Of a stretch of 64,000 bases of DNA, positions 17,041-29,668 are shown piece by piece (position 1 is the first letter of the stretch; each line of letters begins with the position of its first letter). The stretch spans positions 1 to 64,000 of the forward strand of contig LADR01000047.1 of the NCBI GenBank assembly GCA_000961655.1, in the 5' to 3' direction. The translations under genes and the position numbers were made by a program. This stretch comes from Desulfatitalea sp. BRH_c12. Its GTDB lineage: Bacteria > Desulfobacterota > Desulfobacteria > Desulfobacterales > Desulfosarcinaceae. The notes beneath the pieces are model-generated. The model saw only the letters and a list, made by a program, of their open reading frames with translations, was not told where the DNA came from and did not search any database.

Positions 17041-18583
17041 ACAGCGCGCGTGCCCTGCTCATCCCAACATAGTGAAGCGAACGTAGGGGCTCGCTATGCC
17101 CAGGTCTTGGCATATCGACAAGAACAACTACCTCGCTCTCAAGCCCTTTGAAATCCCCAATCTGTGCAAAGCCAATGGAATGACGATTTATGTTACGGGG
17201 TGAAGCATCGTCCAGAACGGAGATTGAACCTCGTAAATTCTCGGAAAGAGAAGACGTCCAGGACTGTACAAATGGTAAAGGCGAAAGTACGACGATGTCT
17301 CCCAGGCTGAATCTCTCGACATCCACTAGGTCGTGTAGCTCTTTCTCCAGGGCTTGGATGGCACTGTCTGCGTCCGCGACACAAATTTCACGTACCGCAG
17401 GGCCATCGCCAACTCCTGAATTACCCACATCAGCGTCCAAATCACCTTGTATCCGTTGCAGGATCGGCAGTGAGTTCCGGCAATTCGTCTTTAGCGGGAT
17501 TCGTACCGGGCAAATACTTTCCAGATACTCATAGGCATCGGGCACATAGGAGCCGCATAGGCCGGATTGATTGTTGGCATCGTGAAAAAAGCACCAACGG
17601 CCTTCGCTTATGCCACCATGTAAACATCTATCCAGTTGGGCCAGCACATACATGTTCAATATGTCCTGACCTTCATCGACGATCAATGCATCGAATCCTT
17701 CAATGCTGGCACGCTTAGCGGCGACATGAAGGGACTCCGCCAGGCTGACGATCAGCCCGGGCACGGCGTTCCGTTCCAGAAAACGTTTTAGCCATGGTGA
17801 ATGGCAGGCCAGCGCGGTTTTCATTCCTGATGCGCTCCAGCGCTTCGCCAGTTCAAGCGCCAGCATTGTTTTCCCTGTCCCAGCACCTCCAGAACATATT
17901 ACCCGCGGATTGGCTTCGACGACATCGATCAACCTCAGCTGATCCTCTGTCAGGCGAGCAATGCGCATTTCAACCTCATGGGCAGAAACATGCAATGGCA
18001 CAACAGCCTCGAAATCTGGTCGCAAGTGTTGCTGCAATACCTTCAATTGCGAAGGGGTTGCGGCACTCTTGCGAGGATCCTTCGCACTCCAGTACCTAAT
18101 AAATCGCTCCAGCCACTTTTCGAACTGTCTGAAGTCCCGACCGTCCGCAAGAACAGCGCGATCCCACTCCGCGCTATCGGGAAGTCGGTCGACATCCGGC
18201 ATGACTACACCGTAACCGACCACAAATACATTGGAGAGAGAAGCGGGAAGCTTTCCCCGCAAACCATGTAGCGCCCCCTCCGCTTGTTTGAACGGTGACT
18301 CACGCAATCGTTCGGTTTCACCATATCGGTTCGTAGTTTCCCAGATGCCATCATGGCAGGATACTCCGCCGCCTTTGACCTCCAGCACGAAAAGGCCTTC
18401 CGGCCCGCATATAACAAAGTCGATTTCTCCAAACCGCTTGTACTCATGCCGCGGGAGGTTGAGTGAGTGCATGGCAAACCAACCGTTCTGGTCCGGCCTG
18501 GAAAATGCCGAGCGCAGCTGGTCAAACATGCGTATTTCCGCATTACTGCTGGTGACCAGGGGTTGGCTGGGAATCATCCGCAT
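17021..18583 (-). CDS. NERD nuclease-like domain fused to an SF1 helicase
   Basis: 520 residues from ATG 18583, overlapping the upstream gene by 10 bases. Residues 45-75 hold the NERD signature FGEIDFVICG then LFVLEVKGG, i.e. the E-x-D and ExK half-sites of a PD-(D/E)xK fold. The rest is a UvrD-like SF1 motor: Walker A GGAGTGKT at 232-239, Walker B ALIVDEGQD near 305, the NCR block of motif IV, FKGLESEVVVLVD as motif V, and YVGMSRAR as motif VI. The protein ends only about ten residues after motif VI, and exchanger debris begins at once, so the natural C-terminus may be cut off. It is the last gene of the drm-like operon. Likely role: DNA-cleaving or DNA-translocating component of that defence system (inference). 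Confidence 0.8.
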   Translation of the reverse strand: MRMIPSQPLVTSSNAEIRMFDQLRSAFSRPDQNGWFAMHSLNLPRHEYKRFGEIDFVICGPEGLFVLEVKGGGVSCHDGIWETTNRYGETERLRESPFKQAEGALHGLRGKLPASLSNVFVVGYGVVMPDVDRLPDSAEWDRAVLADGRDFRQFEKWLERFIRYWSAKDPRKSAATPSQLKVLQQHLRPDFEAVVPLHVSAHEVEMRIARLTEDQLRLIDVVEANPRVICSGGAGTGKTMLALELAKRWSASGMKTALACHSPWLKRFLERNAVPGLIVSLAESLHVAAKRASIEGFDALIVDEGQDILNMYVLAQLDRCLHGGISEGRWCFFHDANNQSGLCGSYVPDAYEYLESICPVRIPLKTNCRNSLPILQRIQGDLDADVGNSGVGDGPAVREICVADADSAIQALEKELHDLVDVERFSLGDIVVLSPLPFVQSWTSSLSENLRGSISVLDDASPRNINRHSIGFAQIGDFKGLESEVVVLVDMPRPGHSEPLRSLHYVGMSRARALLSMICC

Positions 18584-20202
18584 GATGAACCGTTTCCGTT
18601 TGCCTTTTCTTCGATTTCTTGCAAGCTTCCAAGTTTCTTGCGCACTTCGGATTCGATCTGGGGAGCTATCGGCGGCCATTGTCCCAAACGATGCAGAAAT
18701 TTGACCTCATCCACTTCTTCCTTAACAGTCGTTACCCTACCCGGCAACACTACCTGCAAGCCTTTTCGTTCAAAGCTTTCAGGTAAATTACCCTCCGCCA
18801 AAGTGATGCGTGTCTGAATGCAATCGTTCCAATTGCATTTGCTCGCGAGTTCTACGGCTACGTCCTTCTTCATGCTGTTCCACTCACCGCTTGGCGATGT
18901 AAAAATTTCTCGCAAGGATTTCGGACGTGGCGGCGCACTCATGGCAAGGTTTTCACCTTGTTTACGGTGCTCAGCGTCTACCATCCGAAAAGCCACGTAG
19001 GCAGACATATCCGGATCGCGCAGCTCCTTAGGCAACTGCAGCCAGCTATCGCGTACACCGAACAGGATTCCAGCAAGAATGTACTCGGCATCGTTCAATA
19101 ACGGATGTGAAAATTCCAGCAGGTCCGTGCAATGCTCGCGCAGGCAGAACAATAGTAAAGGTCTCGATAAAGACCCCTTGTGCCGCTCAAGCAGTTCAGT
19201 GATTGTTCCACCACCGAGGCCTAATAAACCTCGCATGTCCGCGATCAATCGTTCCAAACGTGGCCGAAATTCCATTTCCCGTAGCAGGTCAAGTTGATTC
19301 TCTAAATACGCAAGTGCCACATCGATGGGTGTTTGCGGGCGTTCCTGCGTCTGCGCAACGACCAGCGATTGGATAACGCCCCAGAAGAGCCGGGCACGGG
19401 TATCTGCTTGCCCGGATATCTCACCCCCAACCATCCAGTTAGGAAGCTCAGCCAGTATGGGGTCGCTTTGGACTATGTCACTATCTTTACCACGTGCGGC
19501 TCCAGTTACTAACCGAAAGGCCGCAAGTCCCAGATCGCTGCGGTTAGCAGTGTGGTGCAGCATCGCAAGCACACCGCCAAGTGCCTGTCCAAAAGCCGGA
19601 AAATTGTCATTGCCATCCTCAAACAGCTGCTTTTGTGGCTGCACTGCTGGCCACGCTACCTCCGTGTCTGCGGAAAACAGCGATTCAGCAATCTCAACCC
19701 GATGAGAGGACAAATCGACGTTCGAGACATCATTGGCGGCACTTTCGAATGCTTGCCTGTCCTCGGGTGTGAAAAAGTTAACGCTCAATAGCAAGGTTGG
19801 TGGTAATGGCGCACGGACGAGAATAGCAATTTCGTCTTTGCATTTTCTCGCGGCTGGTGAGGCGACGTCTCGCATACGTCCATCCCGCGACAGCATCCGA
19901 ACTGGGCCGGAAAGATCACTCAAATCGAAGGACGCGATGCAGGGCAACAAATGTTTACGTTCACTGGTAGCGTGTTTCAAAGCATCAGCTGGAATATTGA
20001 CCTTGTCACGGAATAAGGGAATCCAGCCCGGATAGACGCTCAATGGATCAGAATAGTGCTTACCTCGAAAACCCGCGGGGCCCATCACCATACCGGCAGC
20101 CAGCATGTAAAGCATGTTTTGATGGTTGGTTACCAGGTGCCATATGCGCGCCGGTTTTCGTCGACTTCGTGGCTTCTTTGGAGTACCTATTTTCGTGTTC
20201 AT
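18574..20202 (-). CDS. Unrecognised protein of the drm-like operon
   Basis: 542 residues; I recognise no family. The basic N-terminus (TPKKPRSRRKPARIWHLVTN) is followed by NMLYMLAAGMVMGPAGFRGK and a WIPLFRD motif. A strand-rich first third leads into a mostly helical remainder. No P-loop, nuclease triad, membrane segment or zinc pattern is evident. It starts 3 bases after the stop of the SF1 ATPase gene and overlaps the NERD-helicase start, so the three are translated together. It is the least-known member of the system and may be the specificity or sensor subunit; that is only inferred from elimination. Confidence 0.75.
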   Translation of the reverse strand: MNTKIGTPKKPRSRRKPARIWHLVTNHQNMLYMLAAGMVMGPAGFRGKHYSDPLSVYPGWIPLFRDKVNIPADALKHATSERKHLLPCIASFDLSDLSGPVRMLSRDGRMRDVASPAARKCKDEIAILVRAPLPPTLLLSVNFFTPEDRQAFESAANDVSNVDLSSHRVEIAESLFSADTEVAWPAVQPQKQLFEDGNDNFPAFGQALGGVLAMLHHTANRSDLGLAAFRLVTGAARGKDSDIVQSDPILAELPNWMVGGEISGQADTRARLFWGVIQSLVVAQTQERPQTPIDVALAYLENQLDLLREMEFRPRLERLIADMRGLLGLGGGTITELLERHKGSLSRPLLLFCLREHCTDLLEFSHPLLNDAEYILAGILFGVRDSWLQLPKELRDPDMSAYVAFRMVDAEHRKQGENLAMSAPPRPKSLREIFTSPSGEWNSMKKDVAVELASKCNWNDCIQTRITLAEGNLPESFERKGLQVVLPGRVTTVKEEVDEVKFLHRLGQWPPIAPQIESEVRKKLGSLQEIEEKANGNGSSCG

Positions 20203-20205
20203 GAC

Positions 20206-21399
20206 CTACTTCCTAACAAGAATAGAGGGATCGGTGGGCAATAATCCATCCACGACGGGACAAATATTGCCAGTACGGAGCAGCATGAGCTGTTCTCTGG
20301 CACGCGCCACCATTACATAAAAACGTGCCTTGAGCGCATAAGGATCGCGTTTGGGTTGATGTTGGTCGATATCAGGCAAGATGACGGTATCAAACTCCAG
20401 GCCTTTGCAGGACTGGGCATTAATGATCATGATGCCGCCCTGACCGAAGTCCGGTAATTCCCGCTGGCCAGAAACAAAGGTCTGGATCGGCGGTTTGTCA
20501 TTGTCCATCTTTGGATTGGCACGACGAAGCGCGTCATTGAATTTCGTCCGCACTTTATTGTCTGGAGTAATGATTCCAATTAGCTTGCGTGGATTACGGT
20601 CGCTCAACTGGAGGATATTGTCTGCAATCGAAGCCAGTGTTGCTGTGTTTGCCGTACCATAAGTCCATAACTCCGGCGTCGCAGCAGCAGGTATGAGATC
20701 GGGCAGGTCCGGCCTTGGACTGGCCGGGTCAGCTGGGTAAAAGTGCTGGGCAAGCAGCGCTATAGGACGCGTGTTCCGGTAGTTGGTTTTCAGTTCCAGC
20801 GTGTCGCCGGGTTCAATTGCTAACGTGTTTTCGATGTCTTGGCGTGAGCTACACTTGTCGGGGTGAATCTGCTGGTTTTGGTCGGCCGCCACGTAGAAAT
20901 TCTCGAAGCCCAGTTGGGTCAGCGTTCGATAAAAGGCTGGTGGCATATCCTGCCCCTCATCGATAACGATAAACTTATCGCTTTGATCTGGAACATTATC
21001 CAGAGATTGAACTTGGAGTTCGATGGCATTCCAATCTATTGGGCGATATCCTCCCGGATAGTCTGGTGCAAGCATAGGAATATCAGCTGAAAGACGTCTT
21101 TTAAAGTGCCGGCGAAACCAGCTATCCCAAGTCATCGCTGCGAAAGGCTGATCCCTACCGAATAGGTGGCGATTTGAATGATGTAACAATTGATTGTATA
21201 CGAGCGTCCCGTAGGTTCTGTTTGTTTCCTTAAGCCGACGCGCACGGAGAAGAGCCACCACTGACTTACCAGTTCCGGGGCCACCGATAATCAGGTGTTG
21301 CCCCTCCAACGCCAATGCCAGCGCCTCATCCTGATCCTTATTAAGTTCATGAATTCCCGGAAGTGTGAACTGGCGTGTGCGATCAATAGGCATAGTCAA
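20206..21399 (-). CDS. UvrD-like SF1 helicase/ATPase of the drm-like operon
   Basis: 397 residues, compact. All SF1A motifs are visible: Walker A GGPGTGKS at 39-46, Walker B IVIDEGQD, motif III VAADQNQQI, motif IV NYRNTRPI, motif V NAQSCKGLEFD, and motif VI FYVMVARAREQL. It lacks the large 1B/2B insertions of true UvrD/Rep (over 650 residues), so it may be a switch ATPase instead of a processive helicase. The start overlaps drmB by 4 bases (ATGA-type coupling). It has clear motor similarity to the helicase part of the NERD protein two genes on. Confidence 0.85.
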   Translation of the reverse strand: MTMPIDRTRQFTLPGIHELNKDQDEALALALEGQHLIIGGPGTGKSVVALLRARRLKETNRTYGTLVYNQLLHHSNRHLFGRDQPFAAMTWDSWFRRHFKRRLSADIPMLAPDYPGGYRPIDWNAIELQVQSLDNVPDQSDKFIVIDEGQDMPPAFYRTLTQLGFENFYVAADQNQQIHPDKCSSRQDIENTLAIEPGDTLELKTNYRNTRPIALLAQHFYPADPASPRPDLPDLIPAAATPELWTYGTANTATLASIADNILQLSDRNPRKLIGIITPDNKVRTKFNDALRRANPKMDNDKPPIQTFVSGQRELPDFGQGGIMIINAQSCKGLEFDTVILPDIDQHQPKRDPYALKARFYVMVARAREQLMLLRTGNICPVVDGLLPTDPSILVRK

Positions 21400-23219
21400 G
21401 TTACTCCAAAGAATGAAGGCAGCCCGTTGGCGGCATCGTCCTTGACGAAGCCGCGGTCCAGCAAAGTATTGCCATATTCGCAGGCAGGCTCGGGTACCAG
21501 CGCACAGGCATGGCAGGCAGCGCGATTCAGCAAGCCCGGTCCTTGACCTTCATGCTCGCTGCAAACTGGGTCAAGCGAACACCAGCGTGAATGCTCCAGT
21601 GCTCGAATCAGGATGCTTAGAAAGCGCCGGGGTTCACTAAGTTCAGCCAGGCCACCCAGTGAACCAGCGATGTCGGGAACAGCGACATGGATGAGGATGC
21701 CGGCCATGGGCTCCGGAGCGTTGGCGCAATAGAGTCGCTCAATCAACGACGCCGTGGGATAACCACCCTCGGACTCGATTTGTCGCATCAGCAGGTGTGA
21801 CAACGTATGCAATAACATGAAGCGCGTTGTCACCGGATTGGGGTCATTGCGACCGGATTGGGCAAATCGGGGAAGAAGTCGATTCAGTCGCGAAACAACT
21901 GCCGGTGTTTGCTCCCACTCCTTGAGCCGGTCCTCATTGAGCGCGAGGAAGATGCCCTCTCCGTACAACTCAATGGCCGGCAACCAATCGGATTTCCCTA
22001 CGATGTCCGGTGGTACTATTCCCTCACCTCCCAGGCGGGTAAACCCCTTGAATACTTTCACCGCCTTGAGGCGATCCACGCGGACAAGGTGACAGACGCC
22101 GTGGATAATTTTCTGTTCATTAGTATTCAGGTCGACCGCCATTCCCAGTTCACGCCACTCATCACTTCTGTTGCGAGTCACCAGGTCTTCGTCCTCGCGC
22201 TGGTCGGGCAGCACCTCCAGGAATGCCTTAAACTCGCTTTCCCGTAATTGCCCAGGTGTAAGATTCTCACCATACAAGGGATAGCCGCGGGCAAGATCAG
22301 CCAATGCGGTTTCGATATCGTTGGGCTTACAGCGATACTCCGTCGCCAGCATCCGTATGATGCCTTTCCTCGCCAATGACGTTCGTGCAGTGTCTATGCG
22401 ACTACGATCACCGGAATTGCGGTACAAGCGATCCACGACGGTTCCCTTGCGCACACGGGATTCAGGTGGAATCACCAGAACGGATTCAGCGACTGGCAGG
22501 TAAACCCGCGTATCATTGATCACCAGCACCTGCGCGAGGTTTTTATCTCCTTGTTCCGCGGCCTCTATTGGTGGAACCAGGTCGTCTTTGGTCCATGGCT
22601 GCATCCGGCCCTGACCAAAGCCCACTCGTTCATCACCACGAAACCGGGTTTCAGCACGGCAGGCGCCGCACCGTAAAATACGCTCTTCATAGCCGCGTTC
22701 AATCAACCGTAATTGATCTTGCACTTTGCAGTTGCGCTGTGCAGCTTCACGCGCGTCCTTGTGCGAGAGAAAATGCCACGGCACATCGGCAAGATACCCT
22801 GAAGGATGCGCAAGCACCCAGGTCACCTGTTCCAGCTCAGAGCGTCGCCTGCAGTCTTGATGATTGCAACGGGGTGCGGAATCAGGCTGAACGTTCCGCC
22901 ACGGCAAACGATACATGGCGCCACAGGCCGGGCAGCGCATCCAAGAGGGGAATCGCGTCGCCGGCACACAGGTACCATCGACCTGTCCATTCGTTAATTC
23001 TTTCGCTACAGGCGGCTCGCGCAGTTGCTCCTCGATGCCCAGCGCGGCACGCACGCGCTCCACATACGGAATCAGCTTGCCGGCGGAGATGCCCTGGCGA
23101 TCAATCCATTGGCGGGTGTCCTGAACGACCACCAGCCAATTCGCCCCTCGCACGATGGCTCCGACGCCGCTATTGCCGAGCAAGTGTGACAGGCGTATCG
23201 GAATCAGTTCACTGGTCAT
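21396..23219 (-). CDS. drmB: DrmB-like DUF1998 protein
   Basis: 607 residues. N-terminal zinc-ribbon-type Cys pairs (CPACGAMYRL, CNHQDC, and later CGACRA) lead to a C-terminal DUF1998 module: LLHTLSHLLMRQIESEGGYP, then the Cys cluster CSLDPVCSEHEGQG, CHACALVPEPACEYGN and a final LLDRGFV. This is the architecture of DrmB, the DUF1998 partner of the DrmA helicase in DISARM. The gene begins 3 bases after the drmA stop. In DISARM, DrmA and DrmB form the core complex that engages incoming DNA; that is family knowledge. I assign DrmB on domain type and adjacency. Confidence 0.8.
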   Translation of the reverse strand: MTSELIPIRLSHLLGNSGVGAIVRGANWLVVVQDTRQWIDRQGISAGKLIPYVERVRAALGIEEQLREPPVAKELTNGQVDGTCVPATRFPSWMRCPACGAMYRLPWRNVQPDSAPRCNHQDCRRRSELEQVTWVLAHPSGYLADVPWHFLSHKDAREAAQRNCKVQDQLRLIERGYEERILRCGACRAETRFRGDERVGFGQGRMQPWTKDDLVPPIEAAEQGDKNLAQVLVINDTRVYLPVAESVLVIPPESRVRKGTVVDRLYRNSGDRSRIDTARTSLARKGIIRMLATEYRCKPNDIETALADLARGYPLYGENLTPGQLRESEFKAFLEVLPDQREDEDLVTRNRSDEWRELGMAVDLNTNEQKIIHGVCHLVRVDRLKAVKVFKGFTRLGGEGIVPPDIVGKSDWLPAIELYGEGIFLALNEDRLKEWEQTPAVVSRLNRLLPRFAQSGRNDPNPVTTRFMLLHTLSHLLMRQIESEGGYPTASLIERLYCANAPEPMAGILIHVAVPDIAGSLGGLAELSEPRRFLSILIRALEHSRWCSLDPVCSEHEGQGPGLLNRAACHACALVPEPACEYGNTLLDRGFVKDDAANGLPSFFGVT

Positions 23220-23222
23220 AGT

Positions 23223-26200
23223 TCATAGCGCCTTGAGCAGAGCGGTGTTTTCCACGTTGCGCAGGGATTGCAAGGTTGGCCACAGGCCAAGAATCCGATC
23301 ATCATGGTTGTACATCAGGCGATCGCACCTATTGTCCTTTTCGTGGACTTGATACTCCAATTGTCTTCGAGCTAACCGGCAGCGTTCGACCTCGTTCCGC
23401 CAATCAGCAATTAGGGCGTCGATATGCCCGCTCACCTCATCGACCTGATCGGTTGCTGACAATACGCAACGTCGTTTGAGTTGTTCAACGGCTTTGGCTA
23501 CTTGTAAATCCTTTGGATCAAAGTTGGCGGCAGCACTGTTATTCAACAATCCAACCCCACCGTGTCTCAACACGATGACCAGCGTCGCCGACAGGGCGCG
23601 CAGGCGGGCTTGGTAGGTATAAGGCGTGACGCTGGTAGGCTCGACGAAACGGTAGAATGCTTCATGGTAAGGGCGGAAGCTCTCGTAGTGTGACAGGCTG
23701 CGTGCCTGTTCACGGTAGTAGTTCGCGAACACCACGCCGGGCGCCTCGCTGCGCCCGACGCGGCTGCTGGCCTGAATATATTCCGCCGTAGTCAACGGCT
23801 GGCCGTTGATAATCATCAGTGCCAATCGAGCCACATCAAGCCCGACCGAGATCATATTAGTGGCCAGCACGGCATCCAGGCAGCCATCCTCTTCGCGCGT
23901 TTTGCTCAACCGGGTGAAAACTTCGGCATTCTGCACCGCCGTCTGCAAGCTGGTAAGTTGTGCAATGCTCGGCGCCGAGCGCTCTTGTTTCTTCGCCTTT
24001 TCGTTTTCCTGGGCCCGCGCGTCCGTTGTGCCAAACAACAACCTCATGAAATCACGCACATCGCTCGCAAAAGCCGTATGGCTGTTGCCTACCCCCTTAA
24101 GGCTGCCGTGATATACCACCTGCGTCCACCAGGCATCTAATAGCTCCCGCTCGTGCTGATCACCCTCGAACAGCACGTGCGGGGCTAACAGCAATGCCGC
24201 AGACAGCGGCGCCAGACATCGCTGCCGGTTCAGCATCGGCGCCAGATAGCCTACGTAGATTCGGCCCGGGCGTTGCTCTAAAGGCACGGTACGAGCGAAA
24301 TAGGCATCGTCGCAGCTCAATCCCGGCGGTGGAAACACGGCGACTTCGCGTCCATACAGTCGTTTCACCTGTTGATCTGCCATACGGATGGTGGCGGTCG
24401 ACGCAACGTACTTTGGATACACGCCACGCAATTGAAGTACGGTGTCGATAGCGGCTTCGTACAGACCAGCCACCGAACCCAGCGCGCTGGCAATCAAGTG
24501 CAATTCATCCTGGATGATGAGTTCCGGCGGTCGATGCTGAGTGCCTCCCAAGAATGCATTGGCACGCTCTTCCCAGGCCAGCCTCGCGAGTTTATCCACC
24601 GTGGCGACCAACATGGTAGGTGGCTCAGCATACAAGGCTTCATCTACGATGTTACAAGGCAGTAGGCCATCCGAGGACGCGCCAAAGCCGCACTCCAGAT
24701 TCCGGCAGAGGAAGTAAAAATGGTTCGTGGTGCTGTCGTAGTTACGGCCAGCCGAGAACTCCTGTCCGCACCAGGGGCAGTGGTGGAGCACCAGTTCGGG
24801 CTTCTTGTTGGCAGAAATTGCCTTCTTTACAAGTTCAGCCGCTTTCTGAAAGGAATTGGGACTGGCTGCCTCTCCCACCCACATGCCTATGGTAATCGGC
24901 TCGGAACCGAGATCATCGCGTTGACGCCGGATCAGCTCCAACGCACAGATTAGGCGGGTAGCGCGTATGAATTGATCACGGGTCAACAGACGCAGGGTAT
25001 AACGCATTAGGATAGCCATCCCGCCCCCGGTATCAGAGTGGCGAAGACGCCTCAGCGTAATCTGGAATGCGATCAGGCCAAGATAAGCTTCAGTCTTACC
25101 GCCGCCCGTTGGAAACCAGATCAGGTCAACTGTATCGCGGAAATCGCTGTCCTCATTCGCCGAAGACTCCAGCACGGTCAACAGGAAGGCCAACTGAAAC
25201 GGACGCCAACGATATGCATCATCGGCGCGGGCCTTGCCCTTAAGATGATCATGCTGGCGCATCTGATCCAACATGGCGCGATTGGCCAAGGCAAAGGCAA
25301 GCCTGATTTGTGCACTGTCGCCCAGCAGACGCAGGCTTACACGCATGCGCGAGACGGCAGTGTTCATGCGCTCGACCATGCGGCTTGCGGCTGTGCGATC
25401 GTCGGCTGAAAGGCCCGGGATATTGCCCTGTTGGCCGGCAACCCAGCTCGCGTATCCGCTGATGAAATCGTCCAACTCAGGCAGAAGGGTTGCGTGAGCG
25501 TTGTCGATGTCAGACAGTCGTGCCAGCGACAGTACAGGCTCGCCCCCCGATCCAGTATCCGCCGTCATCTGCGGCACTTCCACCGCCGGCATCGTTTCGG
25601 AGCGCAGTTCGACGACCTTCCCTTCCTTTACCTTCCAGTTGGCGGCGCAACCATGCCCGATGGCGTAGATGTGCCGGTGGGCGTACTGGAGTTCGATTTC
25701 CTGTTCTTCCTGATCTAACAGGCTTCGATCGACGCGGGGGTAGGCACCAACATCGCCGGCGTCGATCACGCAGCGGAGACTGGCCTCGAACAGGGTCTTT
25801 TCCGCGCGTTCGTAGACATAGTCCCTGCCTGCCGCGCTGTTTGCAAGCTCCTGTGCATTGCAAAGAGAAACCGTGACGATCCAACCATCGGCGAAGCGAC
25901 GCCACTGTACATCTGCGCGTGCCCTATTTACCAGTTTTGAAAAGCTCTGACGCTGGTCTTTTCCAGGGCAACTGATGCTCTCTAATTCCTCGTACTCTCC
26001 TATCCTGGAAACCAGTTCCTTGCGTGTCCAGTCGTTTTTGTATCGTCCTCGTTCACCTCGATCTGTAAGTTCATACCTGACGCCACGGCACAACAGCTGG
26101 AATCGGATATCCTCACCCTTAATAAAGAACGAGAAACCCAGTGACGATGGTGGAATGTAACGTCGTACTACGGCAGGCTCGGCTAATCTTTCACCCGCAA

Positions 26201-26414
26201 CCTCAGTAGTAGACTCAGCTTCATCGACGTCTTCAGCGGCAGGATCGATACCTTCGCCCCATTGGGATGTGGGGTAAAGCGCACCGCAGGGGAAACGTTC
26301 CGTAGGCAGCACACCACGTAGGACCGGGCCATCAGGCGCCGACTCAGGTGGACCGATCAGTTGCTGGCGTACCCAGTCGATGAGTCTCTTTCGTGGTTCA
26401 GTGAACATTGTCAT
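23223..26414 (-). CDS. drmA: DrmA-like SF2 helicase
   Basis: 1063 residues. After a ~400-residue N-terminal region come Walker A FPTGGGKT at 434-441, an inserted zinc ribbon (CPWCGQEF and CRNLECGFG), a DEAD-box-type motif II written QDELH, motif III STAT (VASTATIRM), and motif VI QASSRVGR. The Lys-Thr-Glu after the P-loop and the DELH box are typical of DISARM DrmA. It is the first gene of a five-gene minus-strand operon. Its start lies about 35 bases after the truncated grpE-like copy. There is no methyltransferase or PLD nuclease gene in the cluster, unlike described DISARM classes. Confidence 0.85.
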   Translation of the reverse strand: MTMFTEPRKRLIDWVRQQLIGPPESAPDGPVLRGVLPTERFPCGALYPTSQWGEGIDPAAEDVDEAESTTEVAGERLAEPAVVRRYIPPSSLGFSFFIKGEDIRFQLLCRGVRYELTDRGERGRYKNDWTRKELVSRIGEYEELESISCPGKDQRQSFSKLVNRARADVQWRRFADGWIVTVSLCNAQELANSAAGRDYVYERAEKTLFEASLRCVIDAGDVGAYPRVDRSLLDQEEQEIELQYAHRHIYAIGHGCAANWKVKEGKVVELRSETMPAVEVPQMTADTGSGGEPVLSLARLSDIDNAHATLLPELDDFISGYASWVAGQQGNIPGLSADDRTAASRMVERMNTAVSRMRVSLRLLGDSAQIRLAFALANRAMLDQMRQHDHLKGKARADDAYRWRPFQLAFLLTVLESSANEDSDFRDTVDLIWFPTGGGKTEAYLGLIAFQITLRRLRHSDTGGGMAILMRYTLRLLTRDQFIRATRLICALELIRRQRDDLGSEPITIGMWVGEAASPNSFQKAAELVKKAISANKKPELVLHHCPWCGQEFSAGRNYDSTTNHFYFLCRNLECGFGASSDGLLPCNIVDEALYAEPPTMLVATVDKLARLAWEERANAFLGGTQHRPPELIIQDELHLIASALGSVAGLYEAAIDTVLQLRGVYPKYVASTATIRMADQQVKRLYGREVAVFPPPGLSCDDAYFARTVPLEQRPGRIYVGYLAPMLNRQRCLAPLSAALLLAPHVLFEGDQHERELLDAWWTQVVYHGSLKGVGNSHTAFASDVRDFMRLLFGTTDARAQENEKAKKQERSAPSIAQLTSLQTAVQNAEVFTRLSKTREEDGCLDAVLATNMISVGLDVARLALMIINGQPLTTAEYIQASSRVGRSEAPGVVFANYYREQARSLSHYESFRPYHEAFYRFVEPTSVTPYTYQARLRALSATLVIVLRHGGVGLLNNSAAANFDPKDLQVAKAVEQLKRRCVLSATDQVDEVSGHIDALIADWRNEVERCRLARRQLEYQVHEKDNRCDRLMYNHDDRILGLWPTLQSLRNVENTALLKAL

Positions 26415-26449
26415 TACACTTCTATCCCGTCCTGAAATACCGCTGCCTT

Positions 26450-26668
26450 TACGATTCTCAATCCGCCTGCTCTAAGGCCTCTTCGACCTTTTTGATAAAC
26501 CACCGGAACTGGCTCTTGTATCGATTATTTTCTCCGGCATTGAGCTTCGTGAGCAGACGGTCGAACACCCGGCCAAAGCGCCAGGATTCAACTGCCATGC
26601 TGATCACCGCATCCGTCATGGCCTCAAGGGTCATTGTGGTTTGTTCAGAGTCCGCCCATATTTTTCTC
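26450..26668 (-). pseudogene. Truncated copy of the grpE-like gene (right direct repeat)
   Basis: This matches the first two thirds of the gene at 7474-7854 and its start region. An extra base near 26650 shifts the frame right after the ATG, and indels near 26470 give an in-frame stop where the intact protein reads AELRIV. It lies between the type I hsdR stop (26687) and the drmA start (26414), in the same orientation as the intact gene. It is clearly non-functional and marks the right boundary of the ~18.6 kb block. Confidence 0.85.
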
Positions 26669-26686
26669 CGTATCCTATAAAAATTC

Positions 26687-29664
<2,978 letters not shown>

Positions 29665-29668
<4 letters not shown>

